From NCBI RefSeq assembly GCF_030864355.1, contig NC_083393.1, forward strand, positions 992,001 through 1,056,000: a stretch of 64,000 bases of DNA, in the 5' to 3' direction. Below, one piece after another: positions 42,935 through 53,423 of this stretch. The first letter of the stretch is position 1; every line of letters begins with the position of its first letter. The notes under the pieces were generated by a model. That model searched no databases. It was given only the letters and a program-made list of their open reading frames with translations, and was not told where the DNA came from. The position numbers and the translations under genes are program-made. This DNA is from Cutaneotrichosporon cavernicola (Eukaryota > Basidiomycota > Tremellomycetes > Trichosporonales > Trichosporonaceae).

Positions 42935-45314
42935 ATGCCGCTACTCCGCCCAAAGAAACCTCTTCGAGTCTCAACAAACTCATCCGACTCTGGAGAACCA
43001 ACTCTTGAAGCACTCTCCCTCTCCTCGCCCAAGCCTGCTCCCTCTCCATCCAAGCTCGGCCTGTCGCCCACAACAAAGCCACTCCCCCCTCCCATCCTAG
43101 CCAACAACTCTGACCGCACGCCCACGGTGCCTATCGACACTCCCCGCCTCGTCGTCTCGGACGCAAACTGCGACAACGCGACCGACGTGGTTGGGGGCCA
43201 CGCCGTCGGTCTCGAAGCCGCCATGTCCGAGGCTCTCGATACCGATCAAGCCCACGAGCTTGCTCGTGAACGGGCCATGGCTCAAAGAGACTCAATCGCA
43301 CATCGAGTTGCCGAACTCATGCCCCATCCGACCCAGGCTGAAACCCGCAAGAAGAAGAAGGGACGTCGCTCAAGACGTGCTTCCACATCGTCTGTAACAT
43401 CCCAAGGAGGCAACAGCATGGCCGCGGCCCTGGCCAAGAGCGGATTACAGATCAGTGGCCCGCCCGACCAAGTCGGGAGTGTTCAAAGAGCAGTCTCCAC
43501 TGGCCGATCCCCATACCTTCTCAGCACGCAGGACTACGACAGCGATGATGGGTACGGCTCCGAAGACGACAGCGAGAATCTTAGTGAGGACGACGGTATA
43601 GACCACCTTCCCGTGACCGGGTTCGCGGTGGCAAGCAACCGCCGCAACGCCGAGTTCCACGGACTCTTCCCCACTGTCGACGAGGGCGACTATCTCATTG
43701 AAGGCATGTTGACTATTTCTTCTTCGATGCTGACGACAGACTATGGATGTGCGCTTGCAAAGGACATCCTCGTCCACGGCAGGCTTTACGTCTCCGAGAA
43801 CCATATCTGCTTCCATTCGAATCTCTTTGGGTGGATCACAGACGTGGTTATCCCTTTTGGAGAGGTGCAGACCATCGAGAAGAAGATGACTGCATTAGTC
43901 ATTCCTAACGCGATCGGAGTAACGACTAGCAAGGACAAGGTGAGTTGCCCCTACACTGCATCATCTCATCTTAGTACACTTTCGCCTCCCTCATCTCCCG
44001 CGACTCGACCTACGATGTGCTCGTGAACATCTGGCGTATAGCACATCCTGGCACCGAGATGCCAAACTTGGTTCCAAATGGAGCCTCGCGCCCCGCCTCG
44101 GTGATGGAGGGTTCGCCGCCCGCTCCTGCCGTCACCCATTCATCGACGGAATGCGTCTGCGGTAAGGAGGGCCAGCACTACTCCGAATCTGTCCTCGATA
44201 CCGTCTTTCCCAGCTCCCCCGACAAGGTCTACAATCTCATGTTCAACAGCGGGTGGTACCGTTCGTTCTTGTCAGACAACCAAAAGTTGCGAGGTTAGTG
44301 CTTGGTCCGATTGGTGTTCATGAGCAGACATTGAATCGTCCGACTGGTGTCCCGACGAGACAGGCAAACTGACTCGCTCGATTTCCTACATTAAGCCGCT
44401 GAACGGTTCCATCGGGCCCAAGCAGACAAAGTGCCACATTGTCGACATGCAGGACTTCTGTGACTTTGACGAGTACATCTCGATGGTCACCACGACTCGA
44501 ACGCCCTACGTCCCGAGCGGTGGAGTCTTCAGTGTCAAGACACGCACCTGCCTCACCTGGGCCGGTCCAGGATCCACACGGGTTGTGGTTACCACAGAGG
44601 TCGAGTGGACTGGAAAGTCGTGGGTAAAGGGTGAGACCCTACTTTGGACTGTGTTGACACAAAGGCATCATTGAAAGATCGGCAGTCGACGGCCAGAAGC
44701 AGTACCACGCTGATCTCGCCAGCGGCATGAGGGAGTACATGAACGAGCACCCCACAGAGTTCGCGGTGGCGGGGGCAGAGGACATTGAGCAACTTGAAGA
44801 TGAAGCGGCCCAGGGAATTCCGGCGCCCATCCCCACAGAAGCGCAAGAGTTTGCCGCCAAGAATCGGCGTGCACGACAGGATGCCGATTACTGGCAGCTG
44901 CAGGGCGCTCTCGACTCGGTCCTCCACGGGTTCACTTCGATCTTTTCTGGCATTCGCACGGCATACAACACCACCAGCGACCTACTCAGCGACTCGCCCA
45001 TCAGCAAAGCGTCGTTTATGGCAGCGCTCATTGCCCTCCTTGTTGTCTCGAACGTCTACACCTACGTTGCACGGCCAGAGTCCAAGCATAAGGAGAAGCG
45101 TCTGCTACGGTTTGGTTTCGAGAACGACGTAGCAGAGGCTGTCAAGTACGTTCTCGACCGCCGCGCTGCCGCAACGCCCAAGGACGAGATCAGCCAACTC
45201 CTTCAGCTCCTGGACGAGGTCGACGCGCGCTCTGCTGCCCTCCGTCAAGCCTTGCAGGTTGCCGAGGAGGGCTCACCCATCGAGTTGGTCAACCAGGCGG
45301 AGGATCTGGATTAG
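42935..45314 (+). CDS. GRAM-VASt domain sterol-transfer protein (Lam/Ysp family)
   Basis: ER protein of membrane contact sites that moves sterols. Five exons, about 745 residues. The N-terminal 230 residues are Ser/Pro-rich, with a basic patch (RKKKKGRRSRRASTSS) and an acidic patch (YGSEDDSENLSEDDGIDHL). The GRAM domain follows: RRNAEFHGLFPTVDEGDYLI joined to DYGCALAKDILVHGRLYVSE, then HICFHSNLFGWITDVVIPF. The VASt domain begins SESVLDTVFPSSPDKVYNLM and includes KPLNGSIGPKQTKCHIVDMQ and TWAGPGSTRVVVTTEVEWTG. A single hydrophobic helix (SKASFMAALIALLVVSNVYT) near residue 650 anchors the protein, followed by a coiled-coil-like C-terminus (ISQLLQLLDEVDARSAALRQ). The intron inside GRAM (43704-43739) begins with GC, not GT. 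Confidence 0.9.
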
Positions 45315-45754
45315 TGTAGCTTGGACCATGACGAGACCTATCTATTGAAACGACATCTGACACGCTCTTACGTCTGTTTATGTTAGCCAGTGTTATGGAG
45401 GGGGCTGGAAGCAGATATACTGTATAGGAGCGGCACTAGGGCATACATGGCCGCTAAACGGAGCTCACAGACATTGAGAGTCCACCAAGCGATCGCGAGT
45501 GATGAGTTCAAAGAACTGGAATGGGTAAGGGTAAGTCGCGTGCCTCAGGGAAAAAATCAACCGCGCCTCCACCATTCGCGCCAAAAAGCAATATAAAAAT
45601 GCTTCCGCTAACGCGTGTTTGACTTTGGGAACGCGTAACTTTGGAACCTGAATTGTCACCTCGAGTCAGCCACAACAATACAACACCCAATCATTCATGC
45701 ATATACATTCAACACCATCCCCATCACACTTATTATACAAACTCATCTCCCACC
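45315..45754. promoter_or_regulatory. Promoter region of the DNMT5 gene
   Basis: 440 bp between the Lam-type stop and the DNMT5 start. The last 100 bases are A+T-rich with cattcat/catatac stretches and tattataca about 20-30 bases before the start. No open frame is supported. Confidence 0.45.
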
Positions 45755-48700
45755 ATGACGTCCCAGAGGAGGGCGTCTAACCGACCCCCTCCCCGCAAAG
45801 TCCATGACTTAACCGTCGACTCGGACGACTCGGACGACTCGGACGACTCGGACGACTCAGTCATCCCTTTACAGCCAACCCAGAAGAACAACAAGCGCAA
45901 GCGCGTGAGTCGGTCGTTTCAGCTCCATCCGAGGTCGCTGACGCTCAGCTTGATTCTGAAGAGGATGAAGTGGATGAAGAGGTGCCCGACCTTGAGGAAG
46001 AAGAGTATGAGATCGACTACATCGTCGATAGCCGCTGGCGTACATACGGGAAGACGCCCCTCTTCGAGTTCCTCATACACTGGAAAGGGTATCCCGTCGA
46101 GGAGCGTTCATGGACACGCGCAGATCAGTTCGAGGACGACGATCCTCCGGTCACTGCATTCTACCAGAAGCATCCCCGTAAGCCAAACCGAAAGCAACGT
46201 ACAATCTTTAGCCTCATGAACGGCGGCGGGAAGTCGTCGCCCGCCAAACCCGCGGCGACCAAGCTCTCCCGCAAGAGCATGCAGTCCAAGCTCAGGGCGC
46301 CCTCCAAGAGCACACCATCCAATCCCAAGCTGTCCAGCAAAAGTACGGCGTTCAAGAAGGCCTTCTCGCAGAGCGCGCCGCTCAAGAAGAAAGCTGCCAT
46401 CGCTTACCGGTCCGACAGTTCCGAGAAGGAGAATCGGAGTGTCGCGTCTCGGTCGCCGAACCCAGAGTCGGACAGTGATTTCTTCGCTTCCGAGGATGAT
46501 TCCGGAGACGATGACTTTGAGTCCGATCCGGAGGAGCCCGAGATGGACCCGGCTCCTGAGGATGATGGCGACGTCGTTGACGACAGTGAGTGCCATGAAG
46601 TCAGCCTCTCGCCAGTGTACTGACGCGATCCAGAGTCAGCCCCATGGACTAAGAGTGGAGGGTGGGGAGTCAAGGTCAAAGGCCCAAAGAAGGCGGCCGT
46701 CAAGCTGTGAGCCTCTTCTGCTGAGGCCTGAATGTTAATATGGTACAGTGGCGCTTTCAAAAGCGGTGTTCGTCCACTTTGCACCAAGGGATTATCCGGC
46801 AAGAGCAAGGCCATGACTTTGGCCGACGACCTTCCTCCCATCAACGACATCGAGGCCATCTTCGACCATCTCACTTCAAGGGCAAGTCCACCTCTGACAC
46901 CATCACTAACTACCACAGCTGCCTCAAATCACAGAGCTGGTCACCCGCCTGAATGGTCGGAAGCTTCGTGTGGCCACCATGTGCTCGTGAGCTGAAAAAC
47001 ACTAAGTAAACTAACTGTAGTGGAACCGAGTCGCCATTGCTTGCCCTTGGCATGATCGCCAAGTCGGTCAAGCAGCAGCATGGCGTGACTCTTGGCTTCG
47101 AGCACGTCTTCTCGTGCGAGATCGAACCCTTCAAGCAGGCATATATTGAACGCAACTTTGCCCCTCCCGTTCTGTTCCGTGATGTCACGGAACTGGGGCG
47201 GGAGAGAGCACATACTGCCTACGGCTCTCTCAAAAGGGTCCCAGGGAACATTGACGTGAATACACTACTAGATGGCCCAAGTTGACGAACAGATCCTCAT
47301 TGCCGGCACCTCGTGTGTCGACTACTCCGGCCTCAACAACGAGAAGCAGGACATTGACGCCAACGGCGAATCCGGACGCACCTTCCGGGGGATGATCCAG
47401 TGGGTGAAGAAGCATCAACCTCCCATTGTCATTTTGGAGAACGTCTGCAGTGCCCCGTGGGACAAGGTTGTCGAGTATTTTGCTGAGATCAACTACGACG
47501 CCAACTACGCTCGGTGAGTTTTCGAGCTCTTGATTCCGTCTAACGACAGCATGGATACCAAGGAGTACTATATCCCTCATACCCGTACGCGCATCTACTT
47601 GATGGCTACACCCATCACAAACTCTGGGCCCAAGCACCTCCCTGAGAAGTGGATAGAGACGGTAAAGGACCTGAAGCGCCCATGGTCGTCGCCTTTCGAG
47701 GCGTTCCTCCTTCCCACAGACGACGTTCATATTCATCGCGCCCGCCTTGATCTGGCAGCCGAGCGTTTCTACAAGGACGGCACGTCGCGCAAGCCCACAG
47801 ACTGGGGACGATGCGAATCGCGCCATGCCCGCGCTCGTAACGACGAGGAGTTGGGAGTTCTCCGCCCGCTCACGGCTTGGAAGGAAGCTGGCGTGTGCAA
47901 GGGGCTCGACTGGACCTGGAACGACTGGCTGCTGGCCCAGACGGAACGCGTCGTTGATCTTCTGGATATCTCGACGCTCCGAGTCGCAAAAGAGGGCATT
48001 GACTCAGGGTTCAAGGCGATCATTTGGAACGTCAGCCAAAACGTCGACCGACAGGCAGGTTATTCGAAGACGGCGCTTGCCCCATGCCTAACTCCCAACA
48101 TGATCCCATGGGTCACCAATCGCGGTGGCCCAGTCACTGGCCGAGAAGCGCTTGCTCTTCAAGGTATCCCCGTTCGCGAGCTTCTCCTCACCAGCGAGAC
48201 CGAGGACCAGCTCGCCGACCTTGCCGGCAACGCCATGACGACAACAGTTGTCGGCGCGTCCATGCTGGCGGCTTTGCACGTCGCACTCAAAACCATTCCC
48301 GAGGGGGAGGATGCCATGCAGAGCGCCGAGGAGCAGCGGTCCATTGAAGCGTCGCACGCTGCCTATGCTGATGGGGTCGTCGGCGACGAGGCCCTGGTGT
48401 CACATCGGCTTGATCTCGCCAAAGTGTCGACTGCGCATGTCGCAGAGGTTTTGCGACTGGCTGCGCTCAGCTCGCGTCATTGCGTCTGCGAGGGTCAGTC
48501 TGGAACCGCGGAGAAGGCCATCCTCCAGTGCCAAGCGTGCGGCTATCGCTCCTGCACCGGCTGCGGCGGCCGACCTGAACATGTTTACCAGCCGTGCGAC
48601 ACCTTGCGTCTCGAGCCTTCGTCTTTTGAGCTCGAGTTCAAGGAGCTCCTGCCGATGCGTGTCCAGATTGCTGGTATCAACGCGTCGTCCCTAAACGCGC

Positions 48701-51700
48701 TACGCGTCAAAGCTGAGGCCAAAGGAAAAGGCGAAGCGAAGCAGTCTGACTGGGATCTCTGGAGCGATGCCGTACTGCGTGCAGTCGACGGCGCAGAATT
48801 CCGCTTCCGCTACCTGAAAAGGCAGACCACTTGGACTGCCGTGTACGAGGCATCGTCCGCCACCCTCGAATGTTGGCTGAGTAACCCATCCCCCGAGTGG
48901 CGCCTCACTGTCAAGGCGCCTCCATCCGAGGCCGTCAACAGCCGCCTGCGGTCCCTCCTCCGTCATCCAGTCGCTCGTATGCGCCTCGACATATCGGGCA
49001 AGGACATGTTGAGCGGTCAGTGGGAGTTGTGCATGCCTACACAGCAGACCTTCACTGTAAAGATGAGTGGTGGCGGCGGCCTTGTCCCTACCTGGGAGGC
49101 GGCTCTGGGTCTTCAGGGAGAGTTCGCTGGCAAGACGCGCTGGAGCGAGCTCACCTTCGACGTTCCTCCAGAAGCCACTCGCGCCCTGGACCGTGGCATC
49201 TCGGGCACGTACTCGCTACTTGCCTCATGTGGCCAAGCCCAGAGCTCTTTGCATGTCAAAGAATCCAGTGACCCAGACCTGCCGCCGCTGTACTTCTTTC
49301 TCGATGCCACCCGCTGCGGCAACGCCAAGGATGACAGATACGTCTTCTCGACCTCGATTGAGCGTCTCGACTACACTATGGAGCGCGACGTGATTGCATC
49401 AATCTCCCCTCAATGGCGCGAATCCGAAAAGCCTTCCGAGTTGATCAAGATGACCGTGGACGGCGGATGGGTTGGCTGCTCGGCGGCTCGCCTTACCGCC
49501 ATCGGTGGCGGCGACATTGTGGTTGATGACGAGGCTGCGCACCGCGATGCGGCGACGTACTCGATCCCGGCTTCTCCACGAGCGGTGTCCTCGGCCACTG
49601 ACTCGTGCGAGCACTCGGTCGCAATTTTATCCGTCAACGTGCCACTGAAGCCGGACAGGGTAGAGGCCATGTGGCAGTCAGAAGAGTGGACGCAGGTCGA
49701 CTTACTCCATCACGGCAATGCGACTTTTGCCAACCTCGCGTGGATTACAGAGCGCCTCCCATCCCTCAACAATCTTACGTCTTGGAATCGTCTCAAGGAC
49801 GTAGATGTGAATCAGACTGTTCTTAGAAAGCTCTCTAACAGGCCAGATAGCCGGGTCCGAGTGCCCCACATGCGCTCCTCGGCCCCCCACGATCCACTGG
49901 ATTAAGCAAACTGGAAAAATGGCCAAGAATGGACGTAAAACCAAGGCGAACATCACTGCATTCGAGGACCCTCTGGAGGCAGCTCAGTATGAGATGGTGA
50001 GTCGATCTGTTCTCCATTGTTCACACACTCAGGCCCTTAAGAATCGCCCATCACCCTTCGATGTGCAGTTGCGCCACGTCGACGAGGTCGGGTCCTTTCG
50101 CATTGGCCTGAACATTGTTTCCCTAGCCCACCGCGCTCTCTCTCGACTGCCCCGCAGCGATGCCAAGGGCAAGGTGAGACTCTCGTGGCGTCTGACCCCT
50201 GGGCAAGTCGCCGACGTACCGGAGAAGCCGCGAGTCTTCTCAATGCCGTCCAACAAACGCGACCCAGAGCATTCGCAGCCTAGGGACTTTGAGCTGCCAT
50301 TGCGGCCGGAGCAGCTTCGCTCCTTGTGGTGGATGCTTGAACAAGAGCGGGCAGAGGGAAAGACCCACACCTTTGTCGAAGAGGAGATCTCAGAGGCGCT
50401 GCTACCATCGCTGGGCTGGCGGGCCGAAGGCAAGGCAGAACGTCCTGTCATGGTCCGGGGTGGTGTCATTGCCGACGAAGTTGGCTATGGAAAGACAATC
50501 ATCTCGCTAGCCTTGGCGGCCGAGACCATGGATGATCCGGCCCCTGAACCGGCACCAGACAATCTGATCGACCTCAAGGCGACGCTCATCATCGTCCCCG
50601 GTCACTTGAGCAAACAGTGGCCGAGTGAAATCGAACGATTCACTGGAGATCTCTTCAACGTCGTCGTGATCCAGAACATGAAGGGCCTCCAGGCAAAGAG
50701 CATCGGAGAGCTCCGCAAAGCCGACCTCATTGTCATCGCGACCGAGGTCTTTGAAGCCGAGACGTACTGGGAGCGCTTCGAGTATCTTTCCGCCCAGCCC
50801 CAGGAGTGGCTGCACGACGGGAACGGAGGCCGATTCTTCGTGGATCGACTGGATTCGGCCCTCCAAACTCTGCAAGACCAAACAGCCATCCTCCAGAACG
50901 AAGGGGCATCCGAGGCCCATCACAATATGCAAGAGCTCCATCGAGCAGCGGAGGAGGAGGTAGAGCGCAAGAAGGAGCAGATGAAGGCCGCAAACTTTGG
51001 AAAGCGCCTCAAGGGTGCGCAATACCGCGACAAGTACGACGATCTGCCGGTGAAGAACAAAGCCAAGAAGTCTGCAGGCACCGACAGTTGGGAGGCCGAC
51101 AATGACGACGACGATGAACTCGACAGTTCCATGCCAAAGCCGACATTCCGCCAAGCCAGTGGGCTCGAGTCGCTCAACAGCTCATCCATCAAGAAGGACT
51201 TCAATTTGTTGAGGAGTCCCGTCCTCCACATGTTCCGGTAAATTATTCGTTAGCGTCTTGCGCTGACTTACAGATTTCGTCGCGTTATCGCTGACGAGTT
51301 CACGTACCTGAAGGAACGCGCTCTCCCTGCCATCCTTCGCCTGCAGTCTTGCTTCAAATGGGTACTCTCGGGTACTCCTCCTGTCCAGGACTTCCCATCC
51401 ATTCGCAGCGTGGCATCATTTATGGGCATCCATCTTGGCGTCCCAGACGACACAGAAGGAGGCCTGGCGCACCAGAAGGCCCGCGCCAAGGAGCAGACTG
51501 CGGCTGAACGGTTCCACGCCTTCCGTGAGACACACTCTGCTGCGTGGCACAGGCGGCGTGATGATCTTGCGCAAGAATTCCTCAACACGTTTGTTCGACA
51601 GAACATTGCAGAGATTGACGACATTCCGACTGTGGAGCACATTCACACGTTCAAACTGCCCGCTTCTGAGGGCGCAATCTACTTGGAGTTAGAACACCAT

Positions 51701-53094
51701 CTCCAGGCGCTCGAGATGCAGGCGTAGGTTGCACTAGCGCTGTACGTGCTGACTAAAGGCGCAAGGAGACAAAGCTCAAGGATGTTACCAAGGGTGACCG
51801 CAACGCTCGTCTTGAAGAAGCTCTCTCCGACTCCAAGACCGCCGAGGAGGCCCTTCTGAAGCGATGTTGCCACTTCACCCTCGACCTGACAGACAAGAAG
51901 CGTGACGCCAAGTCCGCCCTCGAGGCATGCGATCACATCTCGAACGCACGACGTCAACAACTGATTGGGTGCGAGGAAGACCTCCGCCGCACCATCAACC
52001 TTGCTGTCGGCATGCAGGCAGCAATCCGCAAGAAGGGCGGATTCGAGAAGGGAGAGGCTCAGCCTTTCCGTGACTGGGTGGTCTCGTCGCGCGACAAGGT
52101 CAAGCACCACGGGGATGCCGAGGCTGCAGAACGTCTCATCAAGATCCTGGACAAGTGCGGGTTCCAGTCGGACGTCATTCCAGATGCACCTGAGAACGGC
52201 AAGATTCCCGCCATCCCCGCCAAGGTCAAACTCGCCGAATACAAGTGGGACCTCCGCGAGCAGACGCACCTGCTCCGTCGTTTGTCCAAGGAACTGGTCG
52301 CCCGTGTGCGCTCTCTTCGCTTCTTCGAGGTTGTGCGCAAGCTTCAACAGAATGGCGACGAAGCGGCTGACGTTCTCAAGGCCTCGGCCTGCGGTCACCA
52401 CCCACGCGGAGCAAACAAGGTGCCGATGGCGGTTCTCTCCTGTTGTGGACACGTCGCCTGCCACAGGTGCATGGTCAAGGACGTCAACAACCAGCGCTGT
52501 GTGATGGGTGCCGACTGCCACGCTCCTGTCCGAAACACTAACATTGTCAAGGTCTCGTCTCTAGGTACTGAAGGCGAGCTCTCATCCGGCCGCTTCGGAG
52601 CCAAGCTCCTCCACCTCGTCAACCTTATCAAGACGATCCCGAAGAAGGAACGCATCCTCGTCTTCTGCCAGTGGGATGATCTTGTGCCCAAGCTCTCCGA
52701 GGCCCTCTCCCACAGCGGCATCACGCACGTGCAGCTCACAGGCGCTACCACAAAACGCTCCAACACGCTCGAATCCTTCCAGAAAGGCGGCAAAGACGCT
52801 GCCCGCGTTATGCTCCTCCAGATGAACAATTCGTCTGCAGCCGGTTCCAACCTCACGGTAGCAAACCATGCCATCTTCCTCGGGCCCCTCTACACGCCAA
52901 CATTGTACAACTACAGGTCTACCGAGACGCAGGCCATCGGCCGTGTCCGCCGCTTTGGGCAGCTGCGCCACGTCCACGTTCACCGCATGCTCGCGCAGGA
53001 CACGATCGACGAGACCATCTTTAACGGTCGCCTAGAAGAGCTGTGCAGCAAGACAGACTACGCTACCTATCCTCGCAAGGAATATGTACCATGA
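45755..53094 (+). CDS. DMT5: DNMT5-type ATP-dependent DNA cytosine methyltransferase (chromodomain, MTase, RING, SNF2)
   Basis: Maintenance-type CG methyltransferase, nuclear; the Cryptococcus protein reads H3K9 methylation and hemimethylated DNA and needs ATP hydrolysis. Exons sum exactly to 2,300 residues (45755-45904, 45949-46585, 46634-46706, 46749-46881, 46919-46986, 47021-47255, 47293-47513, 47550-49789, 49842-49996, 50033-51237, 51274-51723, 51759-53094). Domains: an Asp/Ser repeat; chromodomain (LFEFLIHWKGYPVEERSWTR, residue ~95); basic linker; methyltransferase with motif I VATMCSGTESPLLALG, catalytic Cys in GTSCVDYSGLNN, VILENVCSAPW, HTRTRIYLMA and GNAMTTTVVGASML; a Cys-rich knuckle (LQCQACGYRSCTGCGG); SNF2 lobe 1 with DEVGYGKT and ADEF, then SGTPP; a RING insert (CGHHPRG, SCCGHVACHRCMV); lobe 2 with FCQWDD, SSAAGSNLT and QAIGRVRRFGQ. 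One intron (46882-46918) is GC-AG. The junction at 49790-49841 is the weak point. Confidence 0.93.
45818..45853 (+). repeat. Four tandem copies of a 9-bp unit in DNMT5 exon 1
   Basis: The unit gactcggac repeats four times without mismatch and keeps frame, encoding an acidic Asp-Ser-Asp repeat just upstream of the chromodomain. A degenerate fifth copy (gactcagtc) follows. Confidence 0.9.
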
Positions 53095-53423
53095 CCATGA
53101 TGAGAAGAATGCAATAGTACACCTGTTAGTTTCCTAGTACCGCTTACCTGTCGGTGCTTGTTGCTGAGAGGTCTACCTCCTTGGTTCGTTCATGTTACAG
53201 GTTTATGATACAAGGAATGCAACGCTGGAGCCGACGAGGGACATAGAACGGTTGTAATACAAGGGAAGAGCGAGGTCGATGCTTGTTTCCAGCTTGTTTC
53301 CAGGAGCAAGCGCGATTCGAGGTTGAACTGCTTATAGAAAGGTCGGAAGACGGCCTATCGGATGCACTGTGTGGCAGTCTTTCTATTTCACTTGGTAATA
53401 GAGAGAAGGGGCTGTTTACACAT
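53095..53423. other. 3' spacer between convergent DNMT5 and Artemis-like genes
   Basis: 329 bp between two stop codons facing each other. No gene or repeat is seen; presumably both polyadenylation regions. Confidence 0.45.

Noticed and set aside
49919..53094. Stand-alone SNF2 gene beginning at the ATG 49919
   Set aside because: The frame continues upstream of this ATG with conserved-looking Cys-rich sequence, and the domain order matches a single DNMT5 protein; kept only as an alternative in the findings.
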